In this document: positions 36,335 through 47,415 of the stretch, piece by piece
Layout of the letters: each line of letters starts with the position of its first letter
Position numbering within the stretch: the first letter of the stretch is position 1
Assembly: GCA_008692225.1 (NCBI GenBank)
Contig: VICG01000003.1
Location: 1,295,501-1,359,500 of the forward strand
Source of the DNA: Monilinia fructicola
Lineage: Eukaryota > Ascomycota > Leotiomycetes > Helotiales > Sclerotiniaceae
DNA: 64,000 nucleotides
Direction of reading: 5' to 3'
Program-made: the position numbers and the translations under genes
The notes under the pieces: generated by a model
Database searches by the model: none
The model's input: the letters and a program-made list of their open reading frames with translations, nothing else
Told to the model about the DNA's origin: nothing

Positions 36335-38161
36335 ATGTCTACTACTTACCCTTCGTCTTTTTCTCAACGACCAAATCATTGTCCTCCATATGAAGAGATC
36401 AAATGCAATGTAATGTTACCCTATTCTAAATCAATTCATTATTAATATATTTATAGGATTCGCAATGTACCAATAAATCAAAATGTGTTAAAAATCTACC
36501 CTGGGGAAAGGTTTTGTCGAGTTCAAATTGATGAAGATGGAGAATTGTGCACTACAAATGTATGTAACTCAATTCATTTCGAATTCATTTTCTAAACGTT
36601 TTTCAATCGTTTTCTAATCGTTTTCAAAACATTTCCAAATCGTTTTTGATTCGTTCTATAGCTAATTCTTGATCAGCATCAATATAAACAAACTAATGCT
36701 TTACTTCTACATTTGCGTAAAGTTCATAAAGAGGAAGTTCACTTTCATTCCGTTCAAGGTGTGTACCAAATACGGTATGTTGATTATTGATAAATAATTA
36801 TAATCAACCTTTTTTTTAATTTTATTCTTAATAGGCAATGAAAAATGCAGCATATAAGCATTTCAAAGCTGTATATGCTTATATTCAACAAAACACCAAA
36901 GAGAAAGATAAAAATATTGAAACTAATGATTCAATCAACGAATCGTCGAAGGTATCTATTAAAAAAACAATCCGAAAATGTTTTCAAAACGATTAGAAAA
37001 CGTTTTCAAAACGATTAGAAAACGTTTTCGAATCATTTTTCATACATTTTCTGATATCATTAAAATAGAATTCTCTACACTCAAAAAGCTCGAAGAGGAA
37101 ACCTCCTACTCGACGTAAATTGAATAAAAGTCGACAACAACAACGCGCTGAATCTCCAATACTTTCTAGTGGAGATCAAACTCAAGAATCAGGACCACCA
37201 GAACCAGAGATTCCTGCATCCCCTCAAGATAACATTCCAATCCCCTCAGAAATCGATTCGGAATCGACTTCAAAACGTTCTGAAAACGTTTTGACATCAC
37301 AGCCTACGGACCCTTCAACTACTACTACTTCTTCCTCTACATTAACACCACATTCAACAACACAACTACCTCAATCTGCTCCGAATCCTACTAGCAAAAC
37401 GTTAGAAAAGCGAAAAAATGATTCCTCTGAAGAGAATAGTACTAATAATCATGAAATAACAACTACTGAAAGTTCTATTCTAGTAAGAATTCTATTCAAA
37501 ACCTTTTGAAAACGTTTAAAAAACGTTTAAAAAACGTTTAAGAAACGTTTAAGAAACGTTTAAAAAAAGGTTTATGCTAACTTATACAAAAAAGAAAAAA
37601 CAACGAATCAATCCATCTACACAAAAATTTATTGATATTTGTAATGATATCGATAGTGCACATCCTCCCACTCCTCCTAAACTTACTGTAAGATTGTTCC
37701 GTTTATTTTTTCCCTCAGTTTGCTCGATGAAAGAATTCATTCTAATACGTTTCTTTATTATTATTAGCCAAATACTAGGCCTCGATTAGATACAAAGATG
37801 AGATGGAATGCAATTGGTGGACCATTCGATCTACCATATTATAATCATTTGCCCAACGTTACTGAAATGTTAAAAATGCTTAAAAGGAGCTCGAAATGTT
37901 GTATGAATTGTTCATCAAGACCATCAGGATGCAATCTTAAATATAAATCAGGGAAAAGCTGGAAGGTTTGCAAAAGTAAGTTGATATCTACTCAAATTGA
38001 AAACGTTTTGAAAGCATTTTCAAAACGTTTACTAAATGTTTTCAATAGAATGTCCATGTCCTAATTGGCATGCACCATATTTCGTATCTGATGCATGCGA
38101 TGATATTAGAATGTTTAAACAGCCTGTTGATGAGAATGGGAATATGATTTCGATTTCATAA
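36335..38161 (+). CDS. Element accessory gene B: divergent paralogue of gene A (one-base frame break)
   Basis: Function unknown. Eight likely exons: 36335-36409, 36457-36559, 36662-36760, 36835-36951, 37069-37482, 37595-37687, 37768-37975 and 38049-38161; nearly all introns are phase 0, as in gene A. Shared features with A are IKCN, YPGERFCRV (compare VPAGEIFCR), LLLHLRKVHKEE (compare LRLHLKQKHSD) and the 117-nt exon 4. Exon 2 is 103 nt; removing one A from the run at 36490-36494 restores the frame. Exon 3 ends at a weak GTGTAC donor; the better GTATGT at 36775 gives the wrong phase. A Ser/Thr/Pro-rich middle and a Cys-rich end (CCMNCSSRPSGC, CPCPNWH) follow. About 406 aa after correction. 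Confidence 0.6.
37505..37563. repeat. AAACGTTT array with exact 11-bp period
   Basis: Five consecutive copies in the intron between exons 5 and 6 of gene B, each unit AAACGTTTAAA or AAACGTTTAAG, so the CG dinucleotides recur every 11 bp. This is the most regular array in the element. Confidence 0.95.
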
Positions 38162-38499
38162 AACGAATAATACTGATACTGATGTTGATTCTGATGCTGG
38201 TAGTGGTAGTGGTAATGTTAGTGTTATTAGTATTAGTGGTAGTGGTAGTGGTAGTAGTAGTGTTAACACTACTAGTAGTGTAGGTGATAGTGATAATTAA
38301 ATAATTGATATTATTATTTTCAATCATTTATATATTGATCGTTATGTTCTAATATTATATATCAATCACTTTTGTAGAATTTAGGTTGAAAAATAGATCG
38401 CATTGCTATTCGAAATTGCTTTCTAAACGTTTAGAAAACGATTCGAAAACGTTTGATAAATGAATTGCTCTTAAAATAAAATAAACTACTAGGAATTTA

Positions 38500-41400
38500 T
38501 CATTGCTTTTGAAGTGATATTATGTACATTGTAGTTCCCTGATTTCTCGATCCCTTCGTGCTATTTCTATTTGTCTTTCTTTTGAGTTCCAATTCCTTAT
38601 TTGCAAGTTGTATTCTTAAATCAGCTTGTCTGACTGATTCTTCCAATGTAGCAGTTATATTGCTTTGTTGTTGTTGTATTGGAACAGATTGCTGTCTACG
38701 TGATCTTCTTATTCTAGGTGGTCGGCCGCTACTACTATGATTATAATCAGAATTAGATAATTGAGAAGATTGATGATGAATCTGTTGCTCTTCAGGAATA
38801 TCGTCAGATAACAACAGATTGTTTTCTTGTGCAAATTGTTGATTCTTCTTTTGTTTTAATACTAAATGAATTATTAGCGAATGGAATTAAATCATTTAGA
38901 AACGTTTAGAAAACGTTTAGAAAACGTTTTCTAAACGTTTATTAAACGTTTATCATTAGATTAAAATACTCACAACTTCTTTTTCGCCTTTCATTTATTC
39001 GATCATACACAGAACGACCTCGCCATGAGTTTGTAACCCCTAATATTGCATTATCTCGACCACCAAAATTGATTCGAAGATCATGCTTTCGCCCTCTAGT
39101 AAATAATTGTTAGATTGATAGTAAAACGTTTAGAAAACGTTTTGAAAACGTTTAAAAAACACTTACTTTTCGATCGAAATAGCTAATGATAACGCTTTGC
39201 CATAACGATTAGTTTGAGCTCCGCTTGCCTCTACTGCATTTGTATTTCGAATGCAATTTCGAAATGTTGCTTTATATCCCCTAAAAAGAATTGCTCGTTT
39301 AAACCCGAAAATAATCCAATCCCATTCTTTATGAGTGCACCATCCCATCATATCTGGACTTAAAAATAAAACTGTTAATAAACGTTTTCTAAACGTTTTC
39401 TAAACGTTTAAAGATAGAGACGTGAAAACCTACTAATCCTGTCGAACACATTCTAATAATGCATAGCAATCGTTTTTTGATTTTGCAATACTTATATCTT
39501 TTAGAAGACCTGCATAACCATCATTTGCAATGATACTATTATCAATTCCTCTTTGATAATGTACCAAGCAATAAATCATAGTAGATTGAATGTGAAATTG
39601 CCATGGACGATGCTGTGGATCAATATCACTTAAGAAACAACCCCAACCTAAATCATTATTGATATATTAGTTTAAAAATTCGTTGAATATTGATTAAACG
39701 TTTTCTAAACGTTTAAAAAACGTTTTCTAAACGTTTAGAAAATGAAATTTGCTTACCATTTGCTTGTTTTGCACACACATATCCACCACAATTGCTTTAA
39801 TTCCATTCCCATGAATATGATGAAAGTGAAGAGGTGGTTGATCAGCATTTTCCAATGCTTCATTAATACATCGATACCAATTTTTGAAAAGTTGGTAGAA
39901 ACCCTCAGCAGTTTCAACGTCGGTATATACCCGTGAAAGCTGAGTTACTATAAAATGGTTAATATATAATCAAAAAACATTTATAAAGTATTTTCGAAGT
40001 GAATATACTACATACATTGATCAATGTTTTCTTGCTCTATATATTGAGCAAAAATGACTTCACGCCATTTGCCAGCTGTACGTTTATAACTGGTATCTAT
40101 TTGAAAAGTATCGAGATTTTTCAAATATAATGCTTGATCCAAATAAAAACAATGAATTTCTCGACGATCACCATAATTATACATTCGTCGAATGTATTGT
40201 TGTGTTCCGAATTTATTGTAATGATTAGCTCTATAATCATACCATACACCTAATAATATTAGTTAATAGATTTGAAAACGTTTAGAAAACGTTTAGAAAA
40301 ACGTTTATTAAACGTTTTGAATATATTACTTACCAGCCCATTCAACACCGTAAGGATACCTATCAATCTGTTCCAGCATTGCGATTGCTTGAATTTTTGA
40401 TTTGTTATTCCATGCAGGATGTGCATTCATTAACTGCTCGATATTCAACTCTTGACAGAGTCGATTCATTCCTTCACTTGCAATGATATCACCTACAAAT
40501 TGCATTAATTTTTCGTTTTTCTTGTTAAATAAATATAAAATATAAATTATAAATTACTTACAATACCCACGTCCAAAGTTGATAAAGTTTTTAACTCGAT
40601 CAACAATTAATTCAGTTAATAAAGCAGGACTTCGGGATGGTGGTGGAGGCACATGTGTATGTTCACCGTGAGAAGTGATCAGAATATAAGGGTGGTCTTG
40701 AAGATCGATTGGAACAATGATATTGAATGTTACATCGCATTCAATACGTTGCAATGGTTGATTTCCATCATGATGAGGAACACCTAAAAAACTATTAATA
40801 AATAAGATACAAAAACGAGTTGAAAACGATGTGAAAAACGATTTAAAAACGTTTTGAAAACGTTTTCAATATAAGTTAAAAATGAGTTAAAAATGAGTTA
40901 AAAATGAGTTAAGTTAGAATAGAAGTTGAAGACGTACCACAATCACTTCGACGTGTTTGAGTACCAAATACTTGAAAGCATTCAGATGGTTGATTAGGGT
41001 GAAATCCGTAAGTTAATAAATCCATCATATATTCCCAATTGATTGGTCTTGTTGGATTGATAGTATGATAATAATGTTGAAAGAATTCATTATTATTAGT
41101 TATTTTATTGCAGCATATATAATAACGTGCATCACCATTGAAGTTCTAATCAAAAATCAGCTTCAACACACTTCGAAAACGTTTTTAAAACGTTTAGAAT
41201 GTGATTAAACTTACTGTAGTATTGAAATGTCGAACTTCTGGTACTCCATCGCATAGTATTGTCTCCCCAGTATTAGGATCAATTTTGTAGAATCCACAGC
41301 CATACTTTTCAAAATGCTTTTTAACTGTATGATAAGTTCTAAAGAGGATGAGTTAGAAAATAGTAATAAAAAACGTATTCTAAACGTTTTCGAAATATTT

Positions 41401-42220
41401 TCAAAACGTTTTCATAATGATACATACGTTAATGTTTCTTTTTGTCCCAAACCAGCATTATATTCCTCAGCAAAAACACGTTGACTAGAATGTGTTCGAA
41501 TCCGTTTGTCTTCCCAATCGCTTGATGTCCAACTAGTATGCGAACTAGAAATATAATTTGATGCATGAAGACATGCATTTATTCCGCTGCATTTTTTGAT
41601 TGTACGTTTAACCTGAATACCTCCCATCCAATGTGAAATGGTAGTTTTCCTGTGAAGTGATCGATTTGTATGTGTTGAATATTGAATCTAATTATAATTT
41701 ATTAACAAAATGCTTTAAAAATGCTTTAAAAATGCTTTCGAAACGTTTTCTAAATGGTTTCTAAACGTTTTGAAAACATTTAGGATATACATACCTTTGA
41801 ACATACTTTATCTGCTTGCTCAGGTGTCAATTCATGTACATTGATTAAATTGCCAATTCCTCGTTCTGAAGTAGGGGGATATAATGGGCAATCAATCACA
41901 TAATTGATTTGTTCAACACTTAATGGTTCTTGTGCTCTATCTGAAAGTAGAAATATTGGATTCTCTTGAAGATTATCTATTGCTTCCTATTTATAAACGA
42001 TTAGAAAACGTTTTAGAAACGAGTTAAAAATGTGTTCAAATAATCTTACTTGAATATTTTCATCCAAAGGATATAATTCTGGTAGTTCATCCTCAACAAT
42101 TCTTCTTCCAACTAATTCGGTATCCCAATTAGAATATAAATGTTCTCCTTCTGGTAGGGTGATACCTAATTCGTGTATTGTAGCAAGACAAGAACGACGT
42201 AACCAAGTGATAGGATGCAT
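38500..42220 (-). CDS. Transposase-like protein of the element (Mutator-like, tentative; one base short)
   Basis: Thirteen exons can be chained by good GT...AG sites: 42220-42050, 41986-41795, 41687-41428, 41338-41215, 41145-40938, 40783-40562, 40492-40334, 40249-40016, 39947-39757, 39647-39434, 39358-39167, 39095-38974 and 38861-38500. Order of motifs: an N-terminal Cys/His region (CSGINACLHA), ITSHGEHTHVPPPP, a first acidic site in FQIDTSYKR, a second in IVVDMC, then YCLVHYQRGI, and a C-terminal Glu in NTNAVEASGAQTNRYGK. This resembles the D...D...C-x2-H...E order of Mutator-like DDE enzymes. The exon 9/10 junction is one base short (ATG/GTAAGC where an extra G is needed). Corrected length is about 883 aa. 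The C-terminus is Gln/Arg-rich. Confidence 0.65.
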
Positions 42221-42542
42221 TTTGAAAAGAGAACAATAAATGAAAGAAAGAAAGGAAAAATCTATAAATGAAAGGAATAAGAATCATTATTTAAACGTTT
42301 TCGAAATGTTTTCTAAACGTTTGATAAACGTGTTAAAAAAAGATAAATAAATACGGTGGTTGGGAGTGGATCAATTGTATAATAATGCTATCTAAATGTT
42401 TTCTAAACGTTTTCGAAACGTTTAGAACTACGATGTGGATCCATATTGCACAAAGTTATGAATTCGGCAAAAGGTCGGGTGGACCTGCGCGACGTTTTGC
42501 GGTTGACCTTTTTTTTTTAAGTGATGCCCCACAGGTCCATAT

Positions 42543-42569
42543 GAGCTCAGATGGACGTCCATCCGACCT
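42543..42569 (-). repeat. Right terminal inverted repeat (27 bp)
   Basis: Exact reverse complement of 33693-33719. Inside it lie a run of T and the segment GTCGGGTGGAC, also found inside the left end in the same orientation. Confidence 0.95.
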
Positions 42570-42576
42570 ACATACC

Positions 42577-42585
42577 TTAAATAGA
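42577..42585 (+). repeat. Candidate target-site duplication, right copy
   Basis: TTAAATAGA, matching 33676-33684. It is 7 bp outside the right inverted repeat, so exact element borders remain uncertain. Confidence 0.5.
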
Positions 42586-43279
42586 TATCCATGGATATCT
42601 ACTGTAGGTACCTACTGTAGTAACTGTACTAGCAGTCTAGTAGTCTAGTACTGCTCAGGTGTACATTTAGTAAAGCCTGATAGATGAGAAAAAATGCGGG
42701 TAGAACTGGTAATTGCCGGGTACCTGAAATGGTGGTTGCATACTCCGTACCGTACGGAGTACAATATTGACTGTTCGGATCGCGGATGACTAATGGCATG
42801 ATTATGTAATTATACGGCTGCAGAGTACCTAGAACTGCGACTGCCCGTGATTGACTGTGTGGCTGTGTAAAGAAGAAGGCTGAGTTGATGACTAATAAAC
42901 CTTCATACAATGAGCCAATTAAAAAGAAAGCGAGATGCAGCCTGGTTCCGACGTTCCGGAACCTCTTGATCTCACCTGGCCAAGCAGGTACCTCCAGAGG
43001 CCTCCAGCTACTCTCAAACAGCCTTGATGAGAAAACAATACAGACCAAGTCATGAAAAGGGCATGAAATGTGAACTCATCAACTAAGGTATCACCAATCA
43101 GTGTGTATCGTCAAAGATAGACGGGCATGTTTATCTTGGTTGTATGAATGAGAACAACTTTGTCTCCAATATGATGACTCTTCGGTCAGAATTATCAATC
43201 TGATCGACGTCCTTGATATCGATAACGTTCACCATAACTTCACTCCCATTCTCCTCCGTCTTGTGATAGGCAGAATACA
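42586..43279. promoter_or_regulatory. Upstream region of the Zn2Cys6 gene
   Basis: About 690 bp between the transposon and the regulator gene. A near-perfect palindrome at 42741-42761 has arms TACTCCGTAC and GTACGGAGTA around a central C. No gene is seen. Insertion of the element next to this promoter could affect the regulator; that is inference. Confidence 0.4.
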
Positions 43280-44738
43280 ATGCCACCAAGGAGATCTCAT
43301 AAGAAGTCCAAAGCGGGATGTCAAAGATGCAAACACAGGAAGATCAAGGTAACCAGTCAGAACGAGTGGTATCGAGAAGATACAATGGGTATTTGCTAAT
43401 TTGGAGTCAGTGTGATGAAAAACATCCTTTATGTGGAAATTGCAAAAAGCATGGTCCGTATATCTTGACGAGAAATGAAACCCGATATTTTGATATTGAT
43501 ATGAAATAGGAGTTTCCTGTGACTTTGGTGATAATCCACTATCACCTGATTCACCATCATTCCGACCTCCAACTTTGCTTCATCAAACTTCAGAAGAGTC
43601 TGTTGCCCATATCTCATCGCCCGCTTCGACCAATTCTTCAATACTTCCATTACATCAATCGCCTATGCAAGCCATCAAAACTGCTAATCATCCAGTACAT
43701 GATCGAGCACTCGAGCTCAAACTGATGCACCATTACACGGCAACGACCTCGAAAACACTATCTAATGATGAAAGCCAAGAAGCTGCGTGGTCAATAAACG
43801 TGCCAGCAATCGCTTATAATTATCCATTTCTCATGGACGCAATCCTGGCTGTGTCTGCTCTACACTTGCGTATATTACAGCCCGAGGATCGAAGCCTCGT
43901 ACGCGCTTCACATAGCTATATGGCTTCAGCAATTGCTCAATATTCTTCTCTTTTAAACAAAGGGCCATCTGAAAACAATGCAGAGGCACTTTTTTGTACC
44001 GCTGCTCTTATTGCTTTTCAAGCATCAGCATCCCGTTGTGTTGAGAATGGAATTGACGGCGATTCTGATAGCGCTTACGTTTTCCCACTCGCTTGGTTTC
44101 ATTCTTTCCAAGGGGTGAAGACAGTCGTGATAACTTCCTGGCAGTGGCTACGAAGTTCCGAAAAAATATTTCCCATCATCAACGGTCAACCTCCATTAGT
44201 ACTGGATCCCGATCCAGAACGTCGAGGTTTCTTTGCTCCCTTGCTCGAAGGCCTAGAGCACGAATCAATCTCCCTTGATGCCGCTCTGGACGCGGATACA
44301 AAGCGGGCATATAAACATGCTGTTGCTATGCTCAATTGGGCGCATCAAAAACCTGAACGAGCCCGAATTCTTGGTTTTGCAGCTACCGTGTCACGTCGCT
44401 ACATTGAGCTCTTGCGGCAATCCGATCCTCGCGCTTTAGTTATTGCAGCATGTTTCTTTGCCATGACCCGTATCGTTGATGATATCTGGTGGCTTCAAGG
44501 CGTCGCCAAAAGAGAAGTGACAGGAATTTTTGGCTTATTGCCGGAAGAGTGGTGGCCGAAGATGGATTGGCCAATGCGAATTGCAAATTTTGAGGGGATG
44601 CTTGATGAGGATACATGGGGTGCTTGTTGGCATTCTGAGGGTACGCCAAAGCCGGAAGAAGGGTTCAATGGCAGCCTGGTCTCGCATATCGACATGCTGG
44701 CACAAATTTTGAATCGAACTGCACCACCACCAGATTGA
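43280..44738 (+). CDS. Zn2Cys6 transcription factor, Upc2-like family
   Basis: Nuclear fungal regulator. Three exons: 43280-43348, 43411-43453 and 43510-44738 (introns 62 and 56 nt; the second has a GTCCGT donor). The binuclear zinc cluster is spread over all three: CQRCKHRKIK, then CDEKHPLCGNC, then VSCDF, giving the C-x2-C-x6-C-x5+-C-x2-C-x-C pattern, with a basic lead-in MPPRRSHKKSKAG. The rest (446 aa in all) has the middle-homology-like core of the sterol-uptake regulator type: LMHHYTATTSKTL, then WSINVPAIAYNYPFLMDAIL and AVSALHLR. Target genes are not known. The gene lies about 700 bp from the transposon's right end. Confidence 0.9.
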
Positions 44739-46064
44739 AAGATCATGCGCAAGTTATAGAGAATGAAAATGCAGGAATATGATATGTCTTCGAGTATTCC
44801 AGGATATCGTGGCCCTCAAATTATTGGGAATATGGTAGGAATAGGCACGATATCCTGATATTCTCGCTATACACGCTTCCTATCGGGCTGATACGAGCCA
44901 TAAGTATATGATCAAAAGTCATCACAGACAATGATGGATATCACCTTACCGATGAGCGGGTAATTAGACTATAGAGTCTTCACAGCTTAATGTATAATAT
45001 CAAAATTATGTATACTAACACGGAGCACAGCGCATAATTCTTTGAATACACCTATATTTGTATATATTTTGTCCCCTTTTTTTTCTGAATTTGGATTTCG
45101 CCAAAGAATTTTGAACCCATCCTCAAGGGTATATCACGTTTTCGAGCGAGGATGAAGGGGGTCATCTTGTCCACTACTTCAAATTTCCGAAATTTAACCA
45201 TGATTGACACAATACTACTTGTACAGGATTTCGATTTCAATCCAAGCAACTATCACTCCAAAAACTCTCTCTTTCAAGTCCCGCTAATCAAGTATTCGCC
45301 ACCACATACCTCATACCTCACATCTCATAGCATAAACCGGAAGGGTAAACCTTCCTAAGCTCAACCCTTTCGTAAACGTCCGACTCAAAGATACACAATA
45401 ACATAAAACCACATCAATAATGACGTACCCCTATCTCCTAACGTGACAATGACGTTCGTTCGTTATTCCTGCACCCCTCCCAGTTCGCTTCAAGCATTCC
45501 GGATCCTCACCCTTCTAAACATTTTCGGCCACGCGTTAACCCCACTGCCAAGACACTTACACACCACAATTAGCATTTCCACCGTCGCATCACGAGGCTT
45601 ACCTCCTTCCTACCGACTCTATCGACTCCCTATGGCTGGATCACAACGCATGAAAACGTATCCCCCCGTGTACAATGGTGCGATCCGGCTAGCTGCGTTG
45701 AGTGTAGGCCCATGGTTGATGTCAAGATTGCATTGCGCAGCGTCCGTAGATCTAGCAAGATGGCACGATTCGGCGCATGCAGATGCCTCTTAGATCATGG
45801 CCCATCCAATGGGAAGAACCCGGATCCGTCGACGTAGTTGTGCTTTCCAGTGGATTCCGGGCGGACGCATGGCTGTGTGTCGAGTATAAATATCGAAATG
45901 CCTACATCCTCCCACCGGTCTCCATACATCCTCATCCCTCAAAATCCCAATCTCAATCTCAATCTCCATCTCAATTCTTCACCCATAGCACATCACAACT
46001 TCAATCTACCCCAAACATCCACATCTCGATCGCAAAGCCCAAGACTCCCTTCGCTGTCATCACA
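44739..46064. other. Intergenic region without supportable gene
   Basis: A frame at 45443-45793 lacks a domain and shows no splice support. The last 250 bp contain a short CAATCT/CTCAAT repeat (about 45945-45975) and form the Gly-rich gene's leader. Confidence 0.45.
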
Positions 46065-46596
46065 ATGGGACTCATCAGCAAAGTCATCCACAAGGTGGAG
46101 GGCAAGCATGTTCGTTCCCGTCACTTCCCTGCCCCCTCCCTTCTTTTCCTGCCATCTGTATTCACGCACGCGCACCACTAACACGCAACAGGACCCCAAC
46201 CAAGGACCTCCACCCCACCACCACCATGTAGGTGGCGGTGGCCCGCAAAATGGCCAACCTGGCGGCGGGAACTTTGGAGGGCCAGGCGGACAGGGAGGAT
46301 ATGGTGGTCCGCAGGGAGGATTTGGGGGACTGGGGGGACCGGGGGGACATCATGGAGGAGGAGGAGGAGGAGGAGGAGGAGGAGGAGGAGGAGGGGGATT
46401 TGGAGGTCCTAGCGGGGGATTTGGAGGGCCGGGTGGACCAGGTGGACATCATGGAGGAGGAGGGTTCGGTGGACCAGGTGGACCGGGTGGACATCACAGC
46501 GGAGGAGGATTCGGTGGACCAGGTGGACCCGGCGGCGGCGGAGGAGGAGGAGGATTCGGCGGAGGAAGAGGACCAGAAGGACCAGGCGGATTCTAG
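46065..46596 (+). CDS. Gly/His-rich small protein
   Basis: Two exons: 46065-46109 (MGLISKVIHKVEGKH) and 46192-46596, joined across an 82-nt intron with a GTTCGT donor, CACTAAC branch and CAACAG acceptor, giving 149 aa. After PPPHHHHVGGGG the protein is Gly-rich, with repeated GGPGGHHGGGG units that could bind metal or form a flexible coat. The N-terminal helix-like MGLISKVIHKVEG recurs, to my knowledge, in small stress-type Gly-rich proteins of filamentous fungi, but no function is proven. The GGA repeat coding for the longest Gly run (about 46354-46397) is microsatellite-like and likely varies in length. Confidence 0.65.
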
Positions 46597-47415
46597 CGCC
46601 GCCCGCTCCCCATGACGTGTTTATGATACCATTTCCGACCCATTACCGTTTTCCAGAGCGAAATCCCACCGCATTGATCTTGACGTGCTTTGATCGTCAA
46701 GAGCCCAGCGGGAGCCAATTATTGGATCTAAGTCTGGGCGGGTGAAGGTGAAGGTGAAGGCGTAGCTTGTTTACGAGCGGATCTTCCGTCTGCGAGTACT
46801 GTACGTACGTATGATGAATGATGAACGGTAATTAGCGAGGTACTTTTTTGCTTGGACGATCATCGCGAGGAGGGATAGCTTGTGGATGTGCGGGTATGGT
46901 GTGAAAATTGTTGTTATTGTTATTGTTATTGTTATTATTATTACTATTACTATTATTGCAGTCATTAATCCCCTCTGCCTACTACCTACTATACTCGCTG
47001 TATGAGAAGATGAAGTATGGTTAATTATGGGAAGTAACATATCCTGATAGGATATCACCGCCTTGAAGTTTAACAAAGAGAGAAAAAAACAATTGATTAT
47101 GGAGGTAAAAGATTATGATGATAGGATTCATGTACAAACTGCTGGCATTCCTCATTATGATAGTATCCTCTAATATCCATAAAGAACGATAGAAAACATG
47201 GAAAGCAAAAGACAACTCACGACCGCCAAGGAAGTCAAGTAGTAAAGAAGCTTTAAGATCTGTTACGCCTGCAATGCCTGTATATCTCATCTTCCCGCCC
47301 CTTAACTCCATGTCGCTAAAGATCAAACAATGCATCCATCCATCGCATTTCCTGATGCAAGCGCCCCACCCGTATCAATCCCTAAGAAACACAGCTGATT
47401 CCTCTAAACGATTTG
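46597..47415. other. Intergenic region between the Gly-rich gene and SPT2
   Basis: A TTATTG/TTATTAC repeat lies at about 46912-46956. No gene is seen; both neighbours end here (convergent). Confidence 0.5.

Larger units (their letters stand above)
33685..42576. mobile_element. 8.9-kb Mutator-like DNA transposon with AAACGTTT arrays
   Basis: Bounded by perfect 27-bp terminal inverted repeats (33693-33719 and 42543-42569) and by a 9-bp direct repeat just outside. It is more AT-rich than its surroundings. It carries a minus-strand transposase-like gene (38500-42220) and two plus-strand genes that resemble one another (34301-35630, 36335-38161). All three are cut by many short introns. Introns, spacers and both ends are packed with the palindrome AAACGTTT, often 11 bp apart. 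Superfamily assignment rests on the transposase's order of motifs and on the 9-bp duplication; it is tentative. Two of the three genes need a one-base correction, so this copy may be inactive. Confidence 0.85.

Noticed and set aside
45443..45793. 116-codon plus-strand frame
   Set aside because: No domain, no splice signals and atypical composition; kept as intergenic.
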